From Diadema setosum (Eukaryota > Echinodermata > Echinoidea > Diadematoida > Diadematidae), in NCBI RefSeq assembly GCF_964275005.1, contig NC_092698.1:26874447-26938446 (forward strand): a stretch of 64,000 nucleotides of DNA. Direction: 5' to 3'. This document shows positions 12,101 through 27,300 of this stretch, in pieces. A program made the translations under genes and the position numbers. The first letter of the stretch is position 1, and each line of letters starts with the position of its first letter. The notes beneath the pieces are model-generated. The model was not told the origin of the DNA. It saw nothing but the letters and a program-made list of their open reading frames with translations, and made no database searches.

Positions 12101-15100
12101 TCTGTTACCAATGCACTCACAATGTTATTTGCCCACGGAAAGAGGATGCCAAGTGTGAACATGCCCAGTAGAGGTCCACCAATCATTCCCATCAACCCAA
12201 TGGCCACAGTGAGGAGTGGGCCCAGTCTGGATGCCACGAAGGCCATTCCGATGGCCACCAGGCCATACACAGCAGCTGCGGGGGATGAACAGATGCAAAA
12301 AAAAAAAAATTGTGTGTGTAAGCTAACATACTAATATTGGCAGCTGGTGGACAAACGTTAAAAAGAAACTTGTGTGTGTATGTGCATGTGAGTGTGTGTG
12401 TTTGTGCTTCTCTAGAACAATGGCAGCTGTTAAGCAAAAAATGATACAGAGTAGCTTGTGTTATGTTTGAGTGTTTTAGCTACAATACTGGTAGCTGTGT
12501 GGGACAAAGCAGGGAACAGAGGAACTTGAGTGTGCTTTCTAATATGCAGAATGTATTTACAGTAGATCAAATACATCAAGTAGAAATGACTCGTAGGTGC
12601 ACTGCTTGGGATACGAACAACAACATGAAGAATGTAATTTGCCTTTCTAAACATGTTGTAAAATACTGTGTCAGAGTATGTGGGTATACTAGCCCCGGAG
12701 ACCCGCCGCTTGCGGCGGGGTCCTGGCGGCTACCCCGCAGTTTCGTTCAAGTGAGAATCACGAACAACTCCCTATTGCCACATATACGGCAACTTCACAA
12801 ATAAACCATGGCTAAATGTCCATCATAAACACAGTGACAATATAAAATGAAATATACACTACCCCATTGCCCTGATCCCTCTCACCAATTTATCTGGAAA
12901 CTGCATAATTTTCCACATTTTTTAGGAGTAGGCGGTCTGCCCTAGTGGAGAGCTTTGCTGCTATTTTGAACGTGTATATCCATCAGTACGCATCTACGCA
13001 TGCGTAAATATTGACGTCAACGTTACGGACGCAAAAGGATATGAATAATGCATCATCGCACGGTGAATATGCATCATGTAGCCAGTAATACAGCTGTCAA
13101 TGCAGCACTGCACTGCACTGAATGCATTGTGTGCGCATGTGCAAGTGATTGTGAGTTTTAGTGAGCATCGGTGAGCTGAAGATATTTGCCTTATAAGACA
13201 GCATTTTCTGCATCATAAGCAATGAAATGCATCAAACAGTCGCCGATGTGAATCATTTAGGTTTAGTCCACCCATGTAAGTATTCCCAGTAGTTTTTGTT
13301 GAAAAATTAAGGAAATACAGCGCCGGAACGGCACCCGTTTGGTACAACATTAAAATATCGAGGCCAAAACGGCGCAGCCCCAACACTGTACGTTGTACGT
13401 TGGGGCTGCTGGTCGCAGTTAGTGGGTATACATGCTTAGCAGGAACATGCCTAGTCAACTCAACGGTAACACTTGTGTCTCAGAACATGGTATCAATTCC
13501 CTGGTGTTCCTCCCCATTCAGGAATATTTATAACACAGTGCCAGATTCCAACAGAGTACCGTAGAACCATCTCAACATGACTGACAAGATCAGGCACGAA
13601 ATCCTGCCCCAGGGAATGGCAATCATGTACATTACCATGTGGTTTTGTCATGTGCCCGGGGTGGATCGGTTTAAGTCTGTTGACAAGGAAGAGGATATCA
13701 TTCAAAACTGCAATCTAGTACAGTACCCTGCCGTCGTAAGTTGTTCAATTCAAGGCATTTATTGAGACACACATCTAGGTGGTGCATATAGCCCCCTTCC
13801 CTCTGCCCGTATCACTGGGTAAACACTCAGTTTTGGAAGCAGTTCATCTCTGACTGTTAGGGTTCAGGTTTTCAGATAGCATGATGGATTCACATTCTTT
13901 TCACCACCTGCATGAAAAAAAATCCAAATGGTAAAAAAAAAAAAAAACAAACAAACAATATAAAGAATCCCATTTTTTAGTTATTCTCAACATCACACTG
14001 TCCATCATCTTCAGGAAGAGTGTATTAGTGAACAATACGGCCGACTCACCCAGGATCTTGGAAGTGATGGTTTTACTCCTCTCAGAGATATCCCTCTTCA
14101 GTGGTTTGATGATGTCCTCCACCGTCACAGCGGCCAGCGAATTCAGCCCCGATGACACAGTGCTGCAAGGATGTTTCAGAGGTAAAAAGAATGGCAAAGG
14201 GGAAAAGCAGTTCTACAACGATGATGTGCACATAAGTTTGCCAGTGTCATGATTCACATTACCCAGTATTTGTTCTGCCCTGTATATGATAGGATTCCAA
14301 AAGGGCACTTCCATTTGTTCTGTATCATTGTTCTTCTGGATTCACATTACCTAATTTTCTATTTAAAAAAAAAAAGAAGCAGCAAATATTGTTGGCCTTT
14401 TGTATAATCATTCTACATAAATATGGAAGTAGGCCAGAACAAAAGTTACCAAAACATCTCTCTGAAGAACAGACACTGATGTACGCTTGATATTTACTAG
14501 ATACTGTATACACCATACATTTAGCGAGTCTTAATTTTCACGAATTGAAATTTCCTGACGATTTCACAAGTTATTAAATTCGCGACCGTGGAGTCCTGTA
14601 CCGAACAGAGAAATGTATAAGCATATGTCACATTCATAGCGTGATCAGAGTCAATATTTTTGCATGTATCTAATTTCGTGAATAGCACCTGACTCGCGAA
14701 ATTCGCGAAATATTTGGCATATACAGTACACCAATGCCTTTGATCAGGACTACAAACATTCACACATCACAATCATGGACGTTCAAAAGAGCATTCCGGG
14801 AGATACTTCTTTGTGATATATGCATATCAAGTAGCAAAATAATCTTTAAAAACATGCAGGCTTTTACACCTACTGTCAGAGCATAAAGAGATATCATAGT
14901 TGACAGAAGTCTCATGTAGAACCAGGCAGACTTGGCCTGGTAGCTATGTAGGCCTACTGGCTGATTAAAGGGCGATAATTGATCACTCTGTGCGTACCTC
15001 AAGGTGCCACTGAAGATAGCGGCGATGAAGAGCCCGGGAAGTCCATGTATGAAGCCGAGCTCAGTCACCACATAGAATGGTAGAAGCTGCGGACAGATTG

Positions 15101-18100
15101 AAGGTAGGACAGAATAAACCATCATCATTTTATGTCAGAATATACATGAGGGCTGCAATATGAGAGTTGTGGAATTAAATGCATACTGGCTCCCCATAGT
15201 AAATGTGTACCAGTATTTGTATTGCAATATTGTGATCAGACTCGCCTCTCGCATGGCATACTCTTGCATGGCAGTGTGTGCACATTGGGAGTTATCCTGG
15301 TGGTTTGTAGGAATATAAACACAACCACAAAAAATTTGGAACATGACCAGATACAGGGCATGACAAACACTATTTTCCAAGAGGAGGTCCAGTAACTATT
15401 TGTTCTGAAGATTTCTGTGGATTTAGACTATACTGTGGGGAAGTGGTCTATAAAATGTGCATTCATGACCACATGATGGGAAACCAATTACATGTCCCCT
15501 TTCACTTAATCTGTTCCATACTGAATTCTGAGATCCCCATATACTTGATACACAGGCCATGAGGTTCCTGTAGGGAACGGGTTAAAAGTGCTGACAAGAA
15601 ATACATCACTGCCCACATTTCACCGGAATTTTGCTCTTACAGAGAAAACCTGGTACATACAATGTATTATATACCTCATTTCTAGAATCCTCTCATCTGA
15701 TTGGTTAAAAGGGGAGTCATGAAAATAACTGTGCCCTATTTTTGAGTTACTGTGACCGGGGCCCGGGCACAGTTAGTAAATAGGTTTTAGAGACAGTCGT
15801 GACCCCGTACACGTAGATCGCTCATATGTACGCACCAATGATACGACCGCCGCGCATTCAATCAGCGTGCTGTAAAAGAGACTAGCGGACTGGTTTGGAG
15901 ACAATCGCAACCCCGTAGTACACGTAACAACGTACACTGTACACATCACTGTACGCACCAGTGATACGACCGCCGCGCTCTCGATCAGCATTGACTACGA
16001 GTGCTGTAAAAGAGACTAGAATCTATATTTTCGGTATCTATATTTCGGAATCTATATTTTCGGTATATAAAACAAATAATAACTGCTTGACATTCGGGTC
16101 ACAGTTAAAATTATGGGCCCTCGGTGATGTGAAAACCTTAACCATGCCCTCAGCTTCGCTTCGGGCATAGTTACGGTTTTCACATCACCTTGGGCCCATA
16201 ATTTTAACTGTGCCCTCATAAGCAGTCATTATTTGTATACTGGTACTTACTTGTGGTTCAAATAAGAATTCAAAGCAGTAGATCTCTTTTAAGCCAGTAA
16301 ATTTGGGAAATTTCTGCATATTCTTCATTCAAGTTTCATCAACTCGTGCCTGTCTTTCTTGACAGTTCATTTACCTGATCTCCATTGGCAACAAAGCCTG
16401 CTTTGATTGGGTCGCAGTCAGCGAAGACAGCAAACATGACGAGACCACACATGAGACAGAGTGAGACGAAGATGAACAGCATTGGACAGTTGAGGTAGAT
16501 TGACCTGCAATATGTGCAACACACAAACACACAGAATATTGTACCATGCAGCAACATTAAATGTACCATGATTGGCAAGTGTACGAAGTTGATTTACACC
16601 ATGCCATCTCACAGAGTCTGCTTGTTGAAACTGACAAGCAGCTGAAGCTTACACTAGTATCTCCAACTGATCCTTTTCATCTCGAACATGAACTACCTAC
16701 TCAAAAAATTTCGATATCAATAACTTATGGGTGAGTGAATCATTTTAGTTTGTCAATTAAAGTCTATATGTTAGCATTCAAACAAAGTGAATAAACATTC
16801 ACAGCAATAGTTGTTTTTACAGTAATAAAGGCAACATGCACCAAAGAAACAGTCAAAGTAACTGATAGCTGATTTACAAACTCAGTGATAATGGAAAAGA
16901 AATTAACAGCGCGTGTAAAAGTTTTGCTGAATCATCAGAAATGTGTAGCCTTCATGGCAAAATTTTTGAGACATGATTTGACACCATTGCAGTGCATGAC
17001 CAGATTTCAATACTCTGCCTAAAACACATCACCTGAGACGCGCTGCCTTGACGCTTGATAAACAGCAGCAGCGGCTTCAGGGACAGCGCGTCTCAGGTGA
17101 TGTGTGTCTTTTGCCTGAGACGCGCTGTCTTTGAAGATGTTGTTGTTGTTTACCAAGCGTTTTGATTGTGAGATCATGTTGTTGCCAAATTTTTACCTCC
17201 ACGAAATAATCCTTATTACTCTAAAATCTTGTTCTTCAAAATAATCCCCTTAATCGAAAAAAAGCTACGACTATAATTTTTAAATCTTTTTAAGATAATA
17301 AAGATACCACTACCTTTGGAAATGAATGATGTTCCTAGGTGTACTGAGGTTGTACTTAGCTCTCTTTTGTATCGTCATGTTGGGTAGCCATAATGTGTCC
17401 ATTTTTATCGCGCGCCTTTGTATCTTGTTATCTACTATCTTTGGTAGAAGCACAGATTTGCGGGCGCGCGTGCTCTGCAGTACTCGCGCGCTATCGGTAA
17501 AGGTATGGTAACAACGGTACGGTACGGTAAAAGTTGTGCCAACGGTAAGCCCTCTCTTTACATGAGTATTTTCCCGGTAGTCATGTCAACTTTGCAACGG
17601 TTTTCAAACGGTAATGTTTGAATGAAAGCAGATCGGTAAGGTAATATTTTACCAGTAAGGAACGGTTTTCCCGGTAGAGCATTAAGTTACTTCATAGCGG
17701 TAGTGTAGCATACTGTACACATGAATGTATGCCATTTATACATGCATAAAATTTGCTATATATGAATGACTGCAGATCTGACACCGTAACAGAACGCCTG
17801 ATCACATTTATATAATCATATATAATAATATATATATTCACATATATATTCATATATTCATATATTCATATAATCATATTTATATATTCATATATTCATA
17901 GTATGGACCTGTTGATCATTTGTGATTATTTGTAATTATTTGTAATTATTTGTAATTATACAGTTACAGACAAGCTTGATTTCACATAGACCATGTACAA
18001 AGTACAGCTGGGCCAAAGGCGGGGCCTAAGGCCGGACCCAAGGCCACAGGCCTTAGCCCAGAACCAGGGGCCCAGAGCCTAAGTGGGCCCAGGCCCGGGG

Positions 18101-21100
18101 GCCCGGGGGCCCGGTGGCCCGGTGGCCCGGGGGCCCAAGGCCAGGCCGAGGCCAGGAGCCTAAGTGCTGGCCCAAGGCAGGGGGTCCAGCCAGGGGCCAC
18201 CAGACTGAGACCACTAAGAGTACCAGTCATGACTTGCTGTGATAATGATGTGACAGGCCTGTGCATACACATATTATGTAAATACACTGTACAGGGCTGT
18301 GCATATTATGTAAATACACTGTACACTAACTATACACAGCCCAGTCGCTGTATAAATCACGACAGGGCTGTACCTGAGCAGCCCACAACACAGAGCAAAC
18401 ACAAAGCAAATTCTACGATTGCATATAGTTTTGATACTTGACATCATTTTTTGTCACCTCAAACGCATCAAAGACAATCTTTATTAATGAGATTTCATAC
18501 CGTACCTGTTTTCCTGGGGTTATTTGTGGGAATTCTGCAATCTATTTGCAAATCTAATAACATGTGAAAATATCAACTCCTGATCATGTAACGTGCATGT
18601 GTACATTTCTGTGTTCACTGCTGTATTCCATGAACATGAATTCAACAACTACTGTTATATCCTGTAATATGAGCTGCCAGGACAAAACTCACATATGCTC
18701 TGATTCTGTATAGCAATCATTGAAATCAATTGAAAGCAATCAATGAAATGATTATTTCATTTTTTATATACATTTTGTCTCTAAATAATTGTATTTTTAA
18801 AGGAAAAAAGCTTAAAAATGGAATTTATGTAAATTTATGCAAATTAAGCAAAAGGCATTAACTGTTTTTATTTCTAAATGTGTCCAATAATCTCATTACC
18901 CTTGAAAATATCAGGTTCAGCACTTAAATCACTACAAATGGGTGCGCTAGCAGTTCCAAGACCTTTCTTTGGAGTATAATGCCTCTGTAAAACATGGAGC
19001 TATTGACCCCCTATTCATCGGATGTGCTGAAAATGTATTTTAGGACATTTCTGGAAGATTTCGCTGTAATTCTTTCCTTATTATAATTTCCTTGTGATTA
19101 TTTCATTTTTTATATACATTTTGTCTCTAAATAATTGTATCTTTTAAAGGAAAAAAGCTTAAAAAATGGAATTTATGTAAATTTATGCAAATTAAGCAAA
19201 AGGCATTAATTGTTTTTATTTCTAAATGTGTCCAATAATCTCATTACCCTTGAAAATATCAGGTTCAGCACTTAAATCACTTCAAATGGAGAGTTTTATC
19301 CAATTTTTTGACAAAAGTCTAGAAGTTGGTGGCCATCTTGGATTTTGGCAGCCATTTTGAGTATTTCTTACTTGTGTACTTGACACTCGAACCAAAATTG
19401 ATCTACACACAATTACCTTTACAATGGTACCAAAAATTAAACTTTTACATCAACTTGAACTGAAAATCAAAAATAACACATGCAAGGCCCCCCACTATTA
19501 ATAGTTTTACTGTTGCAGTTGTGTGTGTATACATGTATGTGTGTCTGTGTCTGTATGTGTGTCTGTGTCTGTATGTGTGTCTTCCTTGTCTTGGCATCTG
19601 TGTAAATATTTCAAAAGCATACAAGGGTTAGCAACTACCAGACACAGGAAAAGAGGAAACTGGAATGGCACACAATTTGCCTAAATGGCAGTAGCAGAGA
19701 GAACATTATTGCCCTGTGAAAACACTGGAGGTTAGAAATCAGCTGGTAACTACTGATGCCGCAAGCCATTATCCACTTCCAATACTGCATCCTCTGGCCT
19801 TGATGGTGGTTCTGCACGGATGTGAAATTGGAAAAATCCCGCTGGAGAGTATGAGTGTCAAACTATCGACATATTTGCCAAGTTGCCTGTTCATGACAGG
19901 ATTCACAATTGTGGGACAACCTGAGATATGTCATACGATATATCACCTTTATGTCCTTTGTTCATTAGTAGGTGGATCAGAAAGGAAAGTGTGTCGATGA
20001 GACTGATGGTTCAAATACAGAAAGCCATCTTTATCAATCATTTTTTTGATATTAGCTGTGACTAATGATATCTGAGTATCTACTAACTTAATGTGTACAT
20101 GTATTATGACACTATGTACTGTAATCCTACTAATCCTTCATTGTCTTGTATCCTTCTCTTTCTCTCTCTCTCTCTCTCTCTCTACTCCTATGTATATTTA
20201 TATGAATTTACTGCATGTATTTGGTAAATACATTTATTAAAAGAGATTTGGTCCTCAAAATACATGAACTGGCCTACCCTAGGTAAAGCTGTACTAATCT
20301 TGTTCTCTGGCTTGGCAACTCTGCACTTTAAGTAATTATGTGTCTTGAGCATAATTTTGAACCACTTATAACATCTGCATTTTGTCACACAAGCTGTTCA
20401 TTTGATAGTGAGATGTTCCTCACATACTTTATGGATGAGTCTTGCAGGACAAGCTGAATTTTGTTAAAACCCCAGTTCCGCTAAAGGAAAATTCCACACC
20501 AGTAAAAGCTGGTTTGAGACAAAGGAGTAAATCTCAATGCACAATAGTGAAACTTTGATCAAAATGAAAGACATTACAAATCTCATCTCAGTGGCAGATC
20601 CAGGAGTAAGCGCACCGGGCGCACACCTCCACTCTATTTTTTTTTTGGTTGAAACAAAAAGAAATAAGAAGAAAATATTGGAGGGGGGAGCACGTGCATC
20701 CCCCTTTAATTTTGTAAAGGTGTCCCCTCTTTACGGAATTCCTGGATCCACCCATCCATCTTCAACACATGAGAAATGCTTTCTATCCCATAGCCAAGAC
20801 CTTCAATTGCTTCCTTACCATTTAGCAGCACGGAGTGTTGGACAGCTCAGATAGCGCTGGACGGACGCCTGATTGCAGCCAAACGTGGCAAGCCAGTTGA
20901 AGGTTGCACCAAAGATTAAGGACCAGACGGTGTGCCGTATCGTGGGATTCACTCGAATGCTAGAAGATGAAAGCATGGAAAACGGATCAAGCCATTATTC
21001 TCTACAATACTGAACTATGTGCCCAAACAATCCATGTCAGTTATAGGAGCAGACTTTACAGAGGGCCGGAGAAGGCACTGGAGAATATCAATGGTTCTGT

Positions 21101-21795
21101 TACATTTGTTCTATACTTATTAGAATTACAGCATGCTTATCAGTCAAAAGTAGATGCAAACTCTACTTGAATCACTTGCAGAGAAATTATGTAGCACGCT
21201 AAATGACATACAACTTACAGTGATCTGGTTCAAATGAATACTTCCTAAGCACAATGAGTAAAACAACCATGGTGATGCACTTTAATTTTTTCCTTCAGTG
21301 TTTAGTAAATGATTCAGGTGCAACTGAATTATGTTGAAATTCTTCATATCTTATCTTTGCATTATACTTCCCACCAAAATTTATCTAATCTCAGTCACTT
21401 TCCTTGCATCTCTTACATTTCCACTCTCATGATGAACCTCTGCTTTGACCTCAGCAGATTCCACCTAAGAATGAAAACTGCGAGTGTTTCTGTTTAGGAA
21501 GGATTAATCGGCACACAGAATGTGACCGGTCACACCTTAAAAAAATTCTCCTTTAAGGGCGGGACCAGTTTGACGGACCTCTCCAAAACTAATGACTTAA
21601 GTAGGCATTCAATGAGGGGCTAGACACTCCCATATCAAAGACTCAATTGAAGCATGCTGTCATGAGAAAACCATTTCAAATTCGAGAGCAATCAAATTCA
21701 TCCTTGTCCTCATATCAAACAAATAAATGAATGAATAGATAAATAAATAAATAAATAAATAAATAAATATAGATAGATAAATAAATAAATGTATA

Positions 21796-21832
<37 letters not shown>

Positions 21833-24300
21833 GTTTGTCTGTTGTGTAATTGTAATAGGTTCAACATTTCCTCTTTTGTTCCAATGTTTTACTGTGTATG
21901 TATCGTTCCTAGTATCCTTTGTATTAATGCTTTTTATCAGGATGTGGAAATAAATGAAATGAAAAAAAAAATGAAAATATATATATACATTATTTTCTTC
22001 AACAAGGGGCAAATAAACCAAGTAAAGCGTCCTATCATACTGCATTCTTGTTGAGATGCAAGTATTCTATTTCTCCAAAAACTATATGATGCATTGCAAA
22101 AAATTCCAATGATTTCGCAGGCCCTGTGGCCAGCATCATAAAATCATTCACATACTCATCAAAGATGACTCTGCCGCCCTCTTTGTTGATGCTCCAGACA
22201 TTGGCGAATCCGTCCATCTTGATGGAGCCGTGGATGATAACGGCTATCAGACAGGACACCATGATGATTGTTTGGAAGACATCAGTCCAGATGACTGCCT
22301 TCATACCACCCTATTTACAGAAACAATAATGGGAGGAAAAATTGTAATTTGTAAAAGTGCCACTTTCACTCATAAGAAAAAAAAAATTCTCATCCTTAAT
22401 TGTCCTTGCAGAAAGAAATCGTTCCTTCAGTTGTTTCTATCGAACTTAGCCCATTCACTTCCCACTGGATTTCTCATAGCTGACATTTTTTATGACCTTT
22501 ACAAGAAAAGTATAATGATCTTTGATCTTAATCTTTGACCAAAATGTTATGCAAATCATTTACCACCTATCATTATCCTTCCTACCAAACTATATTAGCA
22601 CTGGGATGTTCCTCTGCCTTTTCACAATTTTTCCTCTTAACTTTGTTTTTACGGGAAAGTAAAACAGATGAGAACAATTAGATCTAAATGGTAATTTTTC
22701 GCGGCGCGTCTGTCGCCATGCACCCTCTTGAGAAATATCCCTTCACACCCCCCCCCCCCCCCCATTCCGTATAACCCGCGAACCGTCTTGTGATTTTTCA
22801 ACAATGCGCGTTTTGTGAGTGATCCACTGTATTCAATAGCATGAACATTTTGACTCATGTGACTGACACTTTTAGGCGCGGTCAGACTGGCAAAAGATCG
22901 CGAAGTTTAAGATTGCGATCTTTAAGACCTCAAAGTTTTGCCAGTGTGACTGCAAACTTCCCGCGAAACTTCTCGCGAACTTCCCACTCCAACTAGGGAT
23001 TTTTCCCCCACCCTCTCCAAACTTCTCGATCTTTTGCCAGTGTGACCGCGAGAAACTGAAACTTCGCCATCTTTGTCACGTTACCAGTCCACCACCTGCT
23101 TGCGGTAAAGCGGGCGGTGTCTGTGAAGCGCGCGGTGTCTGTGAAGCGCAAGGTCATTGTCATGTACAGGTGTGCATTGTTACGTCACAATCACGAGGAA
23201 TCGGACGGCGCGCTTTTTCGTATTTGCGCGCGTGCACCAATGACCCAAACTTCTCGATCCAAAGATCGAGAAGTTTGGCTGCCAGTGTGACCGCACGGCA
23301 AAACATCGCGAAGACTTCGCGATCTTAAACTTCTCGATCTTTTGTCAGTCTGACCGCGCCTAGTGTTGACTAGGTCGGAAGCGGGGGTGGTATCTCACTG
23401 AGCGGCGAACGTTTTCGAACGTAACGATTTAGGTTTCATCGGGGTTCGTAAACAGTTGCAATCAAATTCGCAGTTTTCATTGTCGCAGTTTTCCATGTCG
23501 CAATTTGTCGTAAAGAAATTTTAAACATGTTTAAAAATTTCTTTGCGGCAAGAAACACTGTTTGCGACAATGAAAACTGCGACATTGAAAACTGTTTGCG
23601 AATTTGATTGCAAATGTTTACGAATCCCAACGAAACCAAAAATATGATACGTTCGCAAACACTCGTCGCTTAGTGAGATAGCGTAATATACGCAAATCAA
23701 TCCGAGGACATGCAGACGAGTCGAAGTACTGATGAAAATTTCGAGTCTTTAGCTAGATGGGTCGCCAGCAGGGGAGTAAAAGTATCGTAAATCGTAATCA
23801 CGGAAACAGAAATCGAACCGAACACACCAACTATGCATCATACTCTGTAATCTCATTTACATATGCGCGTCACTGAGCTGATGTTACGCAGGTGCATTAT
23901 TGAGGGCGTATCAATGGGCGCGACAACTCCACTGTTACATCACTCTCACGCATGCGCAAAATTACAGTGCATAGCTATGGCAACATAACTGGCTATAAAT
24001 ACGATGATCACAATATAGTTGTTACCTTTTTAGGCCACAGGCTTGAGCTCTTGACGATTGACTATTGTCATACGTTGATTCTGAGCGTTTTTCTTCATTA
24101 ATCGATTACGATTAACGGTTGAAATTTCACCAATCAACCATGAGCGACGAACGTAAGTTCCCCTTTCTTTTGTTAAGAGCATTCTCTATGATTCTAAAGA
24201 TGTGTTTGCAAATGAGCCTTGCCAACTACATTGTGTCATTCTGCTGTATGTAAAGCTCCCGTAATGTAGACTACTTATGCTACTACTTAATACTCTCGTA

Positions 24301-24345
<45 letters not shown>

Positions 24346-27300
24346 TATATTTATTTATATAAATATACGTATCCATACACCATACAATAATGCACACTTT
24401 TAACACTTCTGCTGCAGCAACAATTGTAAATGATTTTCCTTTTTTGCCATTATTCTAACGCGTCTTAAGATTCTGATTTCACGAAAAAATTTACAATGCG
24501 ACATTCCGACCTTTAATTTGCGTTGCTAGTGAGTGACTGGGTATTTTCAATTATCAAAACCATTTACAAAATTTATAACACACAACACTGACACACACAT
24601 ATATAACATATGCAATGTAATTATGTTATATAAAATACACGTATTATTCATTCCATCTTCAGCCACTCGGGTCATTCCCGCTTTCAAGGAATATTTGAAG
24701 GCGATGAACGAATTCATCGAATTCGTCTTTTTGAGAGATATCCCAGACACCATCATGCCGGATGATTACACCAGCAACACAGACGAAGTCGTGAGGTCCT
24801 GCGAGACGACCGAGGCATCGTGGAAGGTGCAGAGGCAGACAACTGGGGACGAGGTTGCAGAAAAGAAAGTTGGGGAGGGAGAAGTGACTGAAATCTCAGA
24901 GAAAATTTATGACGTGGAAGGAGAAAACGTGGTCGTGGAAGGGAGGCTAAAACTTGCATCAGTGGAGAACAGCACGGCTCAGAAAATGAAAGATCGCACT
25001 GAAGAGGACGAGGAAATAATTGTTGAGGAAAGTCTAGAGAAAATTGGTGAAGAGAAGGCAGGAAAAAATGAGGGTGGAGAAGATATGAAAGAAGAGACGG
25101 AAGGAGAAGAAGGTACGTCCGATGGGGATGGCAAGACGGTCGAGATCCCAGAGGACGGAAAATTTGGAGAAGATGCATCCTCAGACAGCCTCGAGCTGCC
25201 TGCGAAAAATCGGCAGGAGCTTACAGAGGGAGAGGAAACTACACATACTGAAAGAGGGGAGGAGGAAGAGAATGGAAAGGAAGACGATGAGGACACTCAT
25301 CTGAAGGACAAGGAGGAGGAGGAAAATGAGTGTCGGCAGGAGGATACGCCACGGATGGTGGGAGAGGAAGACGAGGAATGCCGGCAAAAGGAGAATGAAC
25401 AAGTTGAGGAGAAGAGTGATGAGGACCGTAGGCTAGGGGAGGAGAAAAGGGAGATGGAGAGGGGAGCAGAGTATCGGCAGCAGGAAGAGACGAAGCAGAC
25501 AGCGGGTGAGGAAGAGGGGTGCTGGCAAGAGACGAATGAGCAGCTGGAAGGGGAGGATGAGGCGTTAAGACAGATGGAGAATGGGAAGACTGAGGGGAAA
25601 ACAGGGAGCAGGCACGGGAAGATCGCGAACCAGGTCGAGATTGAGGAGGCGGAGGAAGAGGAGGATTTAAGGCAGACAGCGAATGGGGAGACTGAGGGGG
25701 AAACCGAGAGCAGGCACGAGGAGATCACGAACCAGGTCGAGATTGAGGAGGCGGAGGAAGAGGAGGATTTAAGGCAGATGGAGAATGGGGAGACTGAGGG
25801 GGAAACCGAGAGCAGGCACGAGGAGATCACGAACCAGGTCGAGATTGAGGAGGCGGAGGAGGATGAGGAGTTTAGGCAGATGGAGAATGGGGAGACTGAG
25901 GGGGAAACCGAGAGCAGGCACGAGGAGATCACGAACCAGATCGAGATTGAGGAGGCGGAGGAGGATGAGGAGTTTAGGCAGATGGAGAATGGGGAGACTG
26001 AGGGGAAAACAGAGAGCAGGCACGAGGAGATCACGAACCAGATCGAGATTGAGGAGGCGGAGGAAGAGGAGGATTTAAGGCAGATGGAGAATGGGGAGAC
26101 TGAGGGGGAAACCGAGAGCAGGCACGAGGAGATCACAAACCAGATCGAGATTGAGGAGGCGGAGGAGGATGAGGAGTTTAGGCAGATGGAGAATGGGGAG
26201 ACTGAGGGGGAAACCGAGAGCAGGCACGAGGAGATCACGAACCAGGTCGAGATTGAGGAGGCGGAGGAGTATGAGGAGTTTAGGCAGATGGAGAATGGGG
26301 AGACTGAGGGGGAAACCGAGAGCAGGCACGAGGAGATCACGAACCAGATCGAGATTGAGGAGGCGGAGGAAGAGGAGGATTTAAGGCAGATGGAGAATGG
26401 GGAGACTGAGGGGGAAACCGAGAGCAGGCACGAGGAGATCACGAACCAGGTCGAGATTGAGGAGGCGGGGGAGGATGAGGAGTTTAGGCAGATGGAGAAT
26501 GGGGAGACTGAGGGGGGAACAGAGAGCAGGCACGAGGAGATCACGAACCAGGTCGAGATTGAGGAGGCGGGGGAGGAGGAGTTAAGGCAGATGGAGAATG
26601 GGGAAACTGAGAGCAGGCACGAGGAGATAACGAACCAGATCGAGATTGAGGAGGCGGAGGATGAGGAGCTGAGGCAGACGGAAGATGGGAAGACTGAGGG
26701 GGAAACTGAGAGCAGGCACGAGGAGATCACGAACCAGATCGAGATTGAGGAGGCGGAGGAGGAGAGGCAACAACATGAACTGGGTGCGAAAACTGAACAG
26801 GATGAGGAGGAGGAGGAGGAGGAGACAAGGGAGGACCTTGTGCAAGAACGGAAACAGCTGCCAGAGGAGGTGGAGTCACAGAAGGACGAACAGGAAGAAT
26901 GCGAGGAGTTCGGAAAGAGTCAGATGGGTGAGGAGCAGCACAAACAAGAAGTTGGAAATGACGAGATTTACAGTGCGGAGGAGCACGATGATGTAGTAGA
27001 CAAGGATGGAGAGGGATGGCTGGTATTTGTGGAGCTTGCCAACGAGACACATACTGGAGATGAGAAGGGGCGACCCGAGTTGTTCGGGATAAATCAGGAA
27101 GGGGAACATGATAAGAATGCAGCAGAGCCGGAGAAGGCTCAGGTCGAAGAGAACTGTAGCGTTGATGCGGAGGAGTCAAAAACGGAGGCAGAAATGGTGA
27201 CTCTTCATACGGAGGACGGGATAATCGTGGGTATGTGCAAGAACGCGAAAGCATCTGAGGATGACAGTGCATTGGAAGAGGAAAGGATGAGTGAGACCTC

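Noticed and set aside
17982..18287. Pro/Gly/Leu-rich minus frame
   Set aside because: Product of the GGGCCC minisatellite, not a gene.
24533..24662. Extension of the Glu-rich frame upstream of 24663
   Set aside because: The frame there starts at a GTG and lies in AT-rich intron next to a clear CAG acceptor; the 13-base exon at 24140 gives a proper ATG and phase.
25785..26585. Arg-rich frames on the plus strand inside the repeat array
   Set aside because: They are out-of-frame readings of the same 102-bp units.
25297..26730. Ser-rich 477-codon frame on the minus strand
   Set aside because: It is the antisense of the Glu-rich repeat: 102-bp units without stops keep all six frames open. No splice or start context supports it.
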